DNA of 64,000 nt from Ptychodera flava (taxonomy: Eukaryota; Hemichordata; Enteropneusta; Ptychoderidae), in assembly GCF_041260155.1 (NCBI RefSeq), contig NC_091928.1, positions 31,584,888-31,648,887 on the forward strand, in the 5' to 3' direction. This document shows positions 12,790-25,200 of the stretch, in pieces (position 1 is the stretch's first letter; every line of letters begins with the position of its first letter). Under the pieces are notes generated by a model. The model ran no database searches. It was not told where the DNA came from and saw nothing but the letters and a program-made list of their open reading frames with translations. The position numbers and the translations under genes were made by a program.

Positions 12790-14849
12790 TATCAAAGTTT
12801 CGACAGTAATCCACGTTTTGTTTTGTTTTGTTTCTGAAAGAAAATGACGTACATGTATTCTTGAGGAAAGTTTGTGCGAAGTTTACATATCTTGTTTTTG
12901 AACCACGTACTATATTTAAGAAGCATAAAGGCTTAGAGTAAAACCATACTCATCAATATACTTTCATTTAGTGAGATAATCGTACATTTTGTAGCCAAAT
13001 GAAAGTCCAATGGTGATCTAATGTATACTGGTAAATGCATGACACAGAGAAAAGTGTTTTGATGAAACAACAAAGACACTAAATTATAAGAAAGTTCAGT
13101 TGGTAAGAAATATGCATTTGGTTCATTTTTTGATTTTTTTTCTATTTTCATTAATCGGATTGACATGTATATATTCTGCAATACCATTGGAAGAGGGTGT
13201 GAAGAGCTTCCCAACTATTTGTTGTCATTTAGCTTGCAATTTATTCAGCCACCTTTGTTCATCGTTCTACAAACACAGTCATTTGCCGGGCCAAGAAAGT
13301 GAGTTACAGGTCAGCTACAGTGCGCTTTACAGGGATCGAATATTCATTACAATGAATTTCTGTGTGGGACTTCCATGTAACTGTGCCTTCAATTGATATA
13401 TCAAAACTGGATATATTTCAACAGAGTAACACTTCTGATCATGTGATTGGAAATATTAATAACCGCTTCCAATATATAGGACATTCAGTTTACAATTTTT
13501 GTACTCGTTCTCCTTTTAAAGCGTAAATGATATTTTGGAATTGTAACTTTCAGTAATTCAGCCTTGTGATTGTAAGAATTTCAAAAAGATTTCAGAGACT
13601 GGAAATTCTTTAGAACGTGTCAAATATATTACATCCTGGAGTACTGAATAAAGCCAATCACACAATAACTAATATAGGAGTGCAATAGAATACATGCTTA
13701 TGGAAATGAAAGTGTGATGGATTTTCAAATATTGATATGACATCAAAATGGGATTTGGTGAATGTGTATGTGCAATGATTAGCCTTGATTTCTCAACAGC
13801 AATTCAAATCAGTCGTAAACTTATTTGAAACTTCAGCTCATGGATGTTTTCAGACGCTGCTCACCACTGTACCGATTCACACGTGTGTCTAGGATAGTGA
13901 ATGGCTATGATTTCTGAATGATTTATTAAAATGAAAATTATCTCTCATATACTAATATGCTGGTGTTAAAAAAACTGAATGCCTCATAGTTGTGCATCAC
14001 ACATTATCATCATGTGTGAAGCAACAGTGTACTATGACAGGTGTCATTCTACACGTATGCTAATTCAGTCAGTCAGGATGTTGTTATCAGTTGGAAGACC
14101 ACTTTTCACTCACTCGAGGAATCCTATTCGATCCAAGAGAATGTTAACATCATAGTCTAGTACGAGATTGACTGAAAGAATGTCCATGAAATCCGTAAGA
14201 AATCAGTGTAATGACAAATTTATCAAAGTGGAAACTTTATCAACCATCCCATTTTATCGTGTCACTGGAACTACTTGGGTAGCTCTTTTCTTACTACTGT
14301 AAAATTTTAAAAGCAATCGTGTTTAAGACAGAGAACTCCAAACTTAGACTCTGATCTGACTTTTGTGAACGTGCAGAGACAAGTTTACGCGCTGTGACCG
14401 TCGCTAACTTCATCACAGTCCCTCTGTGACTGTGACTTCATCTTTACACTCTAAGGTCAACATGTAAGTCTGCACCTGATTCGGAACCCCATACGCTGTA
14501 GAGATTATCACGTCACTCCGTCTATAGATATTGAGATAATTCGCGCTGGTCAAAGCAATCTTTACCTTACTTCTTCGCTTAAGTGTGATAAATTTTTGAC
14601 AAAAGGAAGAGTTGTGTATATTGTGTGTTTAACCTAATTTACAAAAGTCGAACAAGTGGCAGTTTTGAGAAATTTTATCTATTCAGATTTTATGCAAGAT
14701 TTATGAATCGATTAAAGTAATATTATTTACGTATTGTAAATATACAGGTATATTTTCGATCATTCCGTAAATATACATGTCGCAATTTGAGAATTCACCA
14801 TATTTGTGAAATCAGCTCAGAGCGTTTGTTTAACTGAGACCGGATCTTT
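12790..14849. other. Intergenic, nothing recognised
   Basis: AT-rich sequence with only short frames. A frame at about 13112-13396 begins with a hydrophobic, signal-peptide-like stretch, but nothing else supports a gene. Confidence 0.45.
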
Positions 14850-15141
14850 TTTTGAAGCTCATGAAGTAAATACAGTTTTCACGGGCTCATATCATTTTTA
14901 TTTTCTTTATTTTTTGTGAAAATCTACAATTTTGATTTTCCCCATCGAGTTAATACAATGATGGCAGCCATTTTGAATTTTGAAGTGTCATGTAATACTG
15001 AGTAATTTCTTTCTCTGGTACCAAAGTTTGCATGGTGACTCCTGATTGTATCTATGATTTCAAAAGAGGATGGCTTGAAGTTCTCTTTCAGAAATTTTTA
15101 GCAAAAGTTAACGTATTTCAATTTCGTGGTGGGAACTACCT
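14850..15141 (-). mobile_element. AGGTAG-family MITE copy
   Basis: Reverse-oriented copy. Seen in order are 'TTTTTTGAAGCTCATG', 'CCCCATCGAGTTAATACA', 'GGCAGCCATTTTGAATTT', 'GGTACCAAAGTTTGCATGG', and a good right end, GGTGGGAACTACCT. The left end is degraded. Confidence 0.7.
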
Positions 15142-15590
15142 TCATAAAAATTGGTTCACATTTTTGCGTCTTCTAAGCAGTGTGCCGGTTTACTTTGGTT
15201 AAGTTTGATAATTTGTTTCCATATTACGAGTTGAAAACCTTCCTAACGTTTAACTTTACATTGGTCCGGAGTTTCTTAACAGTGATGGCAGAACGTAAGT
15301 ATTATTTGTCCCTGCATCAACATTTGCATGATTCTTTGACGTAAAATGTTCTTTTTACGGAAACGTCTCACATCACCTTTTTATACGCTACGTATGCCCA
15401 ACGTGATACGGTACATATAGACGGTACTGCGGGGATACCAGGAATTGTACTCGTCAGTGACGACAGGAAATCAAAAGTATCTAATTATATTAAAAAGCGT
15501 TACGAAAAATCCCTTCGTTCGATACAATGGAACAGAAATTAACTATCTCTCGATTATCTGTTCGATTATTTTTGTCACAAGTCCTGAATA

Positions 15591-15799
15591 ACACGATTGG
15601 AACTAATTAAGGACAGTTGGATCTTCATATTGTTCAAATTTCTCAAAAATGTTGGATGCCCTATAGCTGAATGTTGCAATATTACAAAATACTCATAAAG
15701 AAAGTGTATCATAAAAAGAAAAACAGATAAGCTTACATTTGAAGATTAAACCGACATTACTTCACCATCCAATTATCCAAAAATGTGTTCCAATCGTGT
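15591..15799. mobile_element. ACACGATTGG MITE, short copy
   Basis: The ends read ACACGATTGGAAC and GTTCCAATCGTGT, an inverted pair, and TA precedes the left end. The length is about 209 bp. A longer relative lies at 21048-21723. Both carry a second inner match ('TTGGAT' / 'ATCCAA'). Confidence 0.75.
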
Positions 15800-16200
15800 T
15801 TGAATGTACACTTTGTGCTTCAGCTAGACAAAGTTAGTCACACTTTATTTTGAACTTATCAGGTATTCGTCGTCATCCTCGAAACATGAAGTAATTGTGT
15901 ACATTTTCGTAACGTGTCTTTTGATTCGCACGCCCATTATTAATCACAGGTGTGCGGCAGGTCGTGAATGATAGATTCACACAAGCGATGTCTTCGTGTC
16001 GGTATCTGCAAAATGGGACAGCACTTTTCTTGCGGTCGCATTAAAAATTCCAAAAATGAATTGAATGACTGGAGGAGCTATAATCAGAAAGCTTATGTCA
16101 CAGGTCAAAACTAAATTTCCCTCCAAACTATTCATCTTTTCTTCGGACACCTACTTCTCTTTGCAATGATGTCACCCCTGTCAATGTCACTCTCTACTTC

Positions 16201-16417
16201 ACCCTTTTAGCGCTGTAATTTTCTCCCGCCAAAATTTAGTGCAAAATTTTACGAATTTTTATGAATTTTTCTGTAACTTTTTGATAATTTTGGACCAAAT
16301 GGACATCACATTTCATTGGCTAAAGTTTTTATTCAAAATGTTGGCAAAAATCTGAGAAAAATGGACAGGAGTTTATTTTATGGAGGGGACAAAAATAGAC
16401 TTTGGTGCTTAAAGGGT
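16201..16417. mobile_element. ACCCTTTNAGCGC MITE
   Basis: A 217-bp element that starts ACCCTTTTAGCGCTGTAATT and ends GGTGCTTAAAGGGT, followed by TA. The interior, with 'CCCGCCAAAATTT' and 'TGGACCAAATGGACAT', matches the outer element at 45187-46377. Terminal inverted repeats are about 13 bp with a couple of mismatches. Confidence 0.8.
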
Positions 16418-16739
16418 TAAAACCATCCAAAGTAGCGATGTCAATAATTTTGCACGCCGCTGAGGAATTCTGTAAGCCCTAAGTTGTGTCTGAAACGATG
16501 AGGTCAATTTGAGTATTGGACATAGGTATGTTTCATAAAATCCGCCATTCAAACAATCATACAAATCTGCGGATATTTGTTTTTGATCTCCGTAGGTCAT
16601 TAGTAGAGGCGTTAAGAGAGCGACATATATTTACTCAGGAGCAGAACAACATGTTTTTAATTTCGTGAACTTTGCTTGATTTTTCAAATAGGAATCAAAG
16701 GGCGTAAAAATAGTGTGGGATGTAATTACCCTCCTCTTG

Positions 16740-17008
16740 TCATTAATGTGGGCAAAATGCACTGTGGGACGTGTCAGCGGTATTTCCCACAAGTCACGTG
16801 ACTCGATTCGTGAATAAGTAGGCCAGTGCTAGTATAGAGTTTGAATACTATACTTTTGTACATTTTATGTGAACCTTAAATCAAATTGGCACCGTTGAGC
16901 GTTAGTCACATTTGACGGTGAGATGCAGAGAGTCGGACGCGGATTCTTTATTTCTTATTCACTCCATAGTTTTTTGTATTTTTCCCTGTCTCGCTGAACT
17001 CGATCATT
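16740..17008 (+). promoter_or_regulatory. Putative promoter of the TNF ligand gene
   Basis: Just upstream of the TNF ligand start codon lies a palindromic E-box, AGTCACGTGACT, at 16792-16803, of the type bound by USF/MITF/TFE bHLH-zip factors. The near-NF-kB string GGTATTTCCC lies at 16780-16789. No convincing TATA box was found. The assignment as promoter rests on position and motif match only. Confidence 0.35.
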
Positions 17009-19235
17009 ATGGCTGATCAGTGGCAGAAAGGTGGTAAAATTGTGTCGCGTACTGTGATGATTTCCTGCTTACAGATGATCATCACTATTGTCATCTTTTC
17101 TCTCGTCATCGCAATTCTATGGCTCCACTTCCAGAGCGAGCTTTCCAAACTTAAAGTTTCCATGGAAAATTTGGACAACTCGCGGGCCAGTGGAGATCAG
17201 TCGAGGGCGACGTTAACTGCTGGCGGCAATTCAAAACCCTGCATATGCAGTAACCCTGGTATCGATTCGGGGACGACGGGAGGCCATGGCGGTGTAAATG
17301 CTGACGACAGGAACAGCCAAGACGGAGGAGAGAGCCAAAATTTGTTTAATTGCTGCTCAGCAAAGCAAGAAACGGTAGAACAGGTAAAAGAAGGATATTA
17401 TATTTCTTCGTTCTGACTCCTTCGAGCGTATAGTAAACACCTATTGCCTGTTCATGAGGGCTATTGTATCGCCCGTCTATTACCCCGAGGGACCGTGTGT
17501 TACCAGAAACACATCGCTATTCCCCGAGGCCGTAGGCCGAGGGGTATAGCGAGATGTTTCTGGTAACACACGGCCACGAGGGGTTATAGACGAGCGCTAT
17601 AGCCCGAATAAAGACCAGGCGATAGGTGTTTTATAACACACCACATGCTCATGTTGTATTGTTATATAGTTTTTAATGTGTTTTGATATTTTGCACCACA
17701 ACAATCCATTGTAACAAGTTTACTGGACGATGTATCCACAGCGGTTTCAGTTGTACGTGGTAGTACCACTTTCTTTCAAAAAATATTCTAAGCATACCTA
17801 GTGACATCCTTAGTTGCACTTTAATCTTTTCCGTCTATGAGCTGTTCAAGTTCCTACGCTGTTGGACTGTTGGAAAATGTTGGAAAATCTGTTTTAGAGA
17901 ATGTGTCGTCACGTATCCCGGACGCACATCACGTTCCAGTCACCCGCCATTGTTGCAAAGCTGCAGACGACACTACGGTCACGTGACCAGACACTTTTCC
18001 AAATTTGGTCAGGACTATTTCCCTAGGGAAATAGCTTTTCAAAAAATACCCTCTGACGTCACTTTTGTCGATCTGATGGGGACTAGACGTATCTATTTTC
18101 TCGTCACGTGACGTATTCTAGCGAATCGCGACACGGAATGAGCATGTGGCGTGTTATAATATGCACTGCGACACGGATATTCTCACACTTGTGAATGCCT
18201 CTTTACGGAAAGGTACCTGTAGTGCCCCCTATAGCCTCGTTTTGATTTACATCCGGGTACCTTTCCGTAAAGAGGCATTGTGAATAGTGCATTGGGGGAT
18301 TCCCGAACTCATTGTTATATAATAACTGATACAAAAGTCAGGCATGGTATGTCATTTAGGAGTGGGAGTGGCGCCACAATTATAACTACCTGTTTTCGGC
18401 GGCGGTTTCGTTTAAAATTTCACAATTTATTTCAAATACGAAGCCAAATTCACATGAGAGAAGTATGAAAGATTAAAATACTGAGATGTATCCAGTACAA
18501 TATACGATTGAAAAGATCTACCTTTTTGCGGTATCTTTTTACCCCATTTCGGATTTAACCACACCCGTCGTACAAAGTTAGACCACCTCTAACAATGACT
18601 GTTTTCATGGTATTCAAAACCAAGCGTATATTTGTCATTTTAATCCGTAAGAAAGAATATTATATGTGAATTTACTACAAGTGATAACGTTTTGATGAAT
18701 TTTTAGTGTACTTTCTCTGTTTGTAAGATGCAACTTCGGTTCTACTCCGTAAATCGTGTTGAGATGTCTTGTGTTCCACATATCAACGCAACCTCTGTGT
18801 GTGTGTCTGTGTGTGTGATGTTCAATGTTGATATTGACAACTCAATTCTAGTACGGACCAGCCTTCATTTGTCAACAATAACATCGCTTATTGTACGCAA
18901 TTACGAACATTACATTTACGGTAGAAGGATGTTGCGATGTACATGTCTTACAAAGTGAAAGTTATGAAACTATTATAAAAGTTACTGATTTTTTCCGTCA
19001 TTAAATGATTTATTTTCACTGTTTTTTTTCAGTTGATTGCAAAAGCCCTAGAAGACGAGAGGCAACTACTCGATCAATCAAGACAAGGTAAGTAGTTTCA
19101 ACCCTAAAAATAGCAGCGACGCGTGACCATTTAATTCCGTGTTTCGATTCTTATTTCTAAAAATATCTTGCATTGTATACGTAACAAACCACATTGCACA
19201 TTTAACGATATAGATTTGCAACTAACTGATGTTTG

Positions 19236-19291
<56 letters not shown>

Positions 19292-22200
19292 GAGAGAGAG
19301 AGAGAGAGAGAGAGAGAAGGGAAGGGAGGGAGAGTCAGGTGGACAGACAGAGGAGACAGTCAGACAGACAAACGGGGAAATACAAACGATACAGAGAAGG
19401 CAGAAAAAGGACCGAAAATATAAGAGACAAAAGGAACCTCATCTATCAAACCGTGGCCTTCCACCAGTTAAGGGAGCATTCGTATTTTTACGGGGAAGGG
19501 TAGCTGGTGGAAATTAAGCTACAAATGAAATTTAAATAGCTACCTGTCAAATTTAATTCTAAAATTTGACACCCCCTCCAATTCATAAATCGTAAAATGT
19601 AACCCCCTCCGATTCAGGCTTGATTCATTAACGTTTTGCACCCTATGGCCCTGGGGTGAAATATTTGAACCTTCAAAAGTGTCTGCAAGAAAAAGAGTGA
19701 TCCTCAAAAATTTTCATGCACAAAAAAGTGACCGTACCAAGATGTCAGAGTCCGTTTCAGTGATATTTTAATTGACATATAACTTCTCATTTGACCTTTG
19801 AACCTTCAAAGAATCCAATATCATATTTGTTTTTTACATTTGCTTCTGCAAACACAATTTTCTCATTACATACATTTACATATCTTACATTCATATCATA
19901 TCAAACATTTATAAATTTACGGATATAGCTAGTTTTGTATTAAAAAAAGTTATTCTTAGTTTCCGCATAGACTACAATGTATGGTGAATCAACATTCAAG
20001 TAATTCCAAAATCAACTTTTTCCATAACTTCATACAAAACTTCGTAAAATATGGCCTCCCCCAATCACTGATTGTAAAATTCGACCCCCCCCCCCAAAAA
20101 AAAAGGTTCCGTAAAAGTCACCCCTCTCATTTCCACCGACCCTTCCCACCGTTAAAAAAACCCGAATGCTCCTAATGATACGTGTGGTTGTTTTGTTGTT
20201 GTTGTTGGGGTTTGTTTTTTTTTTTTGGGGGGGGGAGAAAGATATCTTAGGATATCAAGGTCGCATTACACAAACATCTCCAGTTAGTCACCTCCAAGTT
20301 TTTGACAAGTCTACTGCGCGATGGGATAGTTTCATCATCGATAAGTCATTGGCATATTGTGAGGTTTGTTGTCCTATTTTCTCAACTTAGAAATCCGACA
20401 ATCAACTAGTGGCGAGATTGAGCGGCAAATTCAGCGTCTTATGAATAACAACAGAACTCAAGTACAGCCAAGTTTAGGTAGTAGCCGTAGTTCAATTCCC
20501 GTTGCTGTTCATGTGACCAGAGATTCGACATGCGCAACACTGGCAGCTGGTAAGTATACATGGATTTGCTCATCTCAGCTCTTCACATATTATTGGACAT
20601 AAGGTAGTTCGCACCTCGAAAGTGAAAGACTTAAAACTTTTGCTCAAACTCTCCCTGGAGAATCTTTCCACCATTCTCTTTCAAAATCAAGGATAAAAAT
20701 TGAGAGTCACCGTGCAAATTTTGGTACGAGAGAAACAAATAACTCAAGATTTACCGAAATTCAAAATTCAAAATGGCCGCCATCCCTGTGTTAACTCTAT
20801 GGAGAAAAATAAAATTTTCGAATTTCGAAAAACTAAGCCGGTTAAAAGTTTTCTTACTCCAAGAGCTTTAAAATGAATCCCTACAAGTGGTAGATCAGAA
20901 AAGAACTGTAAAAATTTGAGAGTCCGAATATCTGTCCCCGAGGTGCATTCTACCTTAAGTCTGTGATGTCGTATGTGTGATTAGATGCCAATAAGCTTAC
21001 AGTGCAATGTGTGAAAACTCTCGCAGCAATTCATTTATTTACCTATAACACGATTGGAACTATTTTGGGAAAATTGGATGAAGGTAATTATTGGGAAAAT
21101 GTAACGAAATCGAAATTTTTACAGCTGAAATTTTACAAAATGATAGAAAAGAGTAAAATTTGAAATATTGTTCTCATCGAACAAAACAACGAAAACACAA
21201 TGATTATTGCATACCTTTTTCATCGGATTCATTTTTATGAAAAAATGTTGATTTTTGTGTAAATGTACTGAAGAAACGAGACAAAATGCTTAAAATTTCT
21301 CTAATTGACGACTTTTGAGTCAGGGCACTTTTGAAATGCCCTGCCTTTTCGTGAATGTAAGGCTTCATAAACATTTAATTGAGTCAAGGCACATTGTAAA
21401 TGACCCTGACTGACTTAACTGTAGACTTCATTTTGGTCAAGGAAAATTGACAAACTGAGATTATTACTAGTTTTTCAGTAATGAAGAAACTACAGACAAA
21501 CTCTCATATTTTCATTCAAATATAAATATTGTTCCTATGTTTTGAACAGTATTGCACTAGATACTATCATGCACTGATACTTACTCATAACATTTCAACA
21601 GCATTGTAAATTTTGAATAAAATTTTAAAGTTGGTGAGCAAATCAGGTGTAATATTAGACAAATTTCTAAAATTCTTGAGAAATTGTGCCTATCCAATTA
21701 TTCCAAATTAGTTCCAATCGTTTTACCTATTCATCTGTCGTCCTATCTCTCTATCGGGCAGCGGGGACTCCAACAAAAGATGTACACGCACGGCCTGAAT
21801 GGGTCTTCTGAGAAAACTTAACGAGAAAGAGAAAGAAAATTAAAAACTTGTGTTTAAAGTTGTGAGCTACTGCCATAGTGTCACCGTGTTTATGCGATGA
21901 TGCGTATAGAATGCAGAGTACAGCAAAGTGATCGTTGGTATTTAAAAAGAAGGTGAAAGAAAATGAGACGTTACTATCTTTCCAGATAAAGACATCTAGA
22001 GTTGTTACGGTGAAATATCCATTGAAATCGAGCAGAAATGATCACGTCGGCACTTCGGAAACATCCAAGCATTGGCATGGGATGTCTGTCTTTCACCACT
22101 GAGGGTTCGTGGTGCAAACATCTTTATAGGGTTTCCGTTCGGTTAGACATGTACACGGGTCATGACACTCAAGTAAACGGGTCATGACATTCTACAGGCT

Positions 22201-25200
22201 AATTAAAACGATTACAGAGAAATCATTTCACGAGCAGAAAAATACTGGTTGGTGGACTACCGGGGCAAGGTATAGCAACATTAACGCCCACGTGTTATGC
22301 ATAAAGATATTTACAGACAGACAGACAGCTTCCATTGAAGCAGATCAAAGTGCACTACAGGTTGAGACAATAGGAAAAATTCACTTGCACTCTATTTGAT
22401 GACTTCATTGAGCGTTCCTAGGAACGAAAACGAGGTAAGGGACCGTTCAGTTTTTACGGCCGGGGGGGAGGGGGCGGCAAAATCGGGGGGGGGGGTCATC
22501 GTAATTTGGAATCCGCAAAGGGGGGTCATCGCTTTTTCACTGGCCATGATCGACCGTCTTTACAGGCGGGCCGCCTTCGGCGGCCCACTACAATAAATAT
22601 ACATTATGTATTACCCATGACCCTCTTAACGGGCAGACGCCTTTGGCGGCCCACTCCAATTAGGTTTACTTCATGCAATGGCCATGATTGACCCTCTTTA
22701 CCGGCGGGCCGCCTGGGGCGGCCCACTACAATAAATTGACTTTATGTAATACCCCACGGCAATCTTACCGTAAAATCCCAATTGAAGCCGCGACTTCTAT
22801 TAGAAACATTTTTGAGGGACCCCTTGGATCACGCACTGAATAATGGTAATGGCCGCGCGCCTTCAGCGGCCCTGTCCAGTAAAGTCTACTTTATGCAATA
22901 GCCATGATCGACCCTCTTTACCGGCGTGCCACCTTTGGTGGCCCACTAGAATAAAGTTGACTTAACGTAATGGCCCATGACCCTCTTAACCGGAGGGCTG
23001 CCTTTGTCGAACCACTCCAATAAAGTTTACTATATACAATGTCCATGGACATGAGTTGTCTATGGAAATGAAGTTAAAACTATTGCCTTACAGTCGTCCT
23101 AATTAACAGACGTTTCAATGTGGCTGAGAAGTTTGTGCACTGGCATCTCTCCTACACGAATAAAGTGCGCCGCGTACCGGAGTTCAAATCCAAACCATGC
23201 GGGTAAATTTGATATATGGGTTTTGGTTATTTTTCAGGGGGGGGGGGTCATCAATTTTTTTAGTCTGACAAAGGGGGGGTCATATTTTTTTCACAAAAAA
23301 TGCAGGGGGGGTCTATATTTTTTTGAACACCAGCGACAAGATTTTGCCGCCCCCCCGGCCGTAAAAACTGAACGCTCCCTAATTTCGTCGAAATACGTCA
23401 TCCTGACAACTTAGGGTCTGTTAATTTACATATGAAAAGCTCTCGATCGTATTGTTGGGTAACGGAAACGCCACCCGCAGGCCACGTGTGCCCGCAGGCT
23501 TAAATTTTGTACAAGACTGCTGGTAGCAATAAGCTCGTCAGAATATTTCATCAGATTTACATTACCATTCAGCGATACGTACGATTGTTGTTGACTTCAT
23601 AGGGCCCTCAGTTCGTCTACGAAGCTATCAATATAATAGAACCTGTGTTCTTGAGCTGAAGTTTGTGTTGTTATGTAATATCCTCCCTTGGTCTATCTAT
23701 AGTTTTGTTACCAAATCGAAAGTACGGGTATTTAATATCGCCAAGCAAAGATAAACTAGTACTAGTCGATGATACATTATTGAAAAGTTATTGAATTTAA
23801 TAGAAAACCAAATTTATGGAGGTCAACGCCTAGATGTACAAAGTGTGCGCGACCATCATTTTTGACTGAGTCTCATGGTAGAATGCGCCTTCTGATCTAC
23901 CACTCGTCGGGTCTCATTTTAAAGCTCTTGGAGTAAGAAAAATACCATCTTTGTTTTTCGACATTTAAAGAGTATAATTTTCCAATACTGAATTTCAAAT
24001 ATGGGTAAATATTATGTAATTTGTTTGCCTCGTACCAAAGTTTGCATTGTGACCTCTGATTTTCATTCCCGATTTGCTAAGAAACTGGTTGAAAGTTTCA
24101 TTGAGGAAAAATTAAGTCTTGAACTTTTCGAGGTGCATACTCTCTTAAAGTGTCTAACTGCAATTTTTGATTTACTGTGTTATCAACAGCTTGACAAGAT
24201 AACAATACCATACCAATTCACCAGGACGGTTTCAATTTTCCACACATCATAGTTCCTGTAAAAATATAATGATGGCAATAGTCATTTCCTTAACGGTCGT
24301 CGACGATGTTTCGATCAGCAAGTTAGTTTCGAGATGACATATCCGGGAGTATTTTCGGTGCGCAAGCCACACAAGTTTCTTACGGAAACCACAGTGAATT
24401 GACAGTATTTCGTGACCGCGGTTGCTTTGCAATAATATTTCCTAGACGATAGTGGAGTAGAAAACACTGTGCCATAGAAAGGGTGGTGAAAATAATAATC
24501 GACCTCACTGGACGTTAAATAAACACATAGTCAAGCGTCCTAGACGAACCAATGGATGAATAAACGGACTATTTGTGAATAAGTTATTGCATGAATGAAC
24601 GAACGAACGAACGAATGAATGAATGAATGAATGAATGAATGAATGAATGAATGAATGAATGAATGAATGAATGAATGAATGAATGAATGAATGAATGAAT
24701 GAATGAATGAAGGGATAAACAGACACACGGACGAATCAATAGATGAAACAGTAAACCCAAGACAGTTGAATCTTTTACCTAATTATTTATTTTAATAAAT
24801 TTAAATTTCAGGTCAACAGATAGAAGGGAACTGGATCAAAGTGGGTCCATGGGAAGCATCCCATGGGCTTGCATTCAGTGAAAACGTGGTCAGCGATGGC
24901 TATCATTTGATCGTTCCGAAGTCCGGTCTTTACTTCGTCTATTCACAGGTCAGTAGAAGAACGTCTGAAACGACAGTTTGGTGTCAAAAACAGACCAAAG
25001 TGCCAGATTAGTTTCCATCTTTGATCAAAACATGTCATTTCACATGCAAACATGTTTAACGATGGTGGTAAAAATGTTATATTGCGGATTCTCATCTTCA
25101 ACATATAGCTATTTTAGTTACCGTCTTGAGCCTCGTTTTGCTATAATGGCCAGTGAGGGCGCATCTCCATATGTGGTCGAAGATTGGAGCCTCGTAGCGA

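Noticed and set aside
13112-13396. Frame with hydrophobic start resembling a signal peptide
   Set aside because: AT-rich context, no domain, no splice or poly(A) support; the hydrophobic run can arise from a T-rich tract.
19168-19517. Overlapping plus-strand frames rich in Arg-Glu
   Set aside because: They translate the (GA)n microsatellite in three frames and are not genes.
23118-23205. tRNA-like B-box GAGTTCAAATCC with an A-box-like TGGCTGAGAAG upstream
   Set aside because: Arms do not pair into a cloverleaf and it lies inside a MITE; at most a SINE-like trace.
24505-24728. Minus-strand frames of Phe-Ile-His-Ser repeats
   Set aside because: They are the (GAAT)n microsatellite read in reverse.
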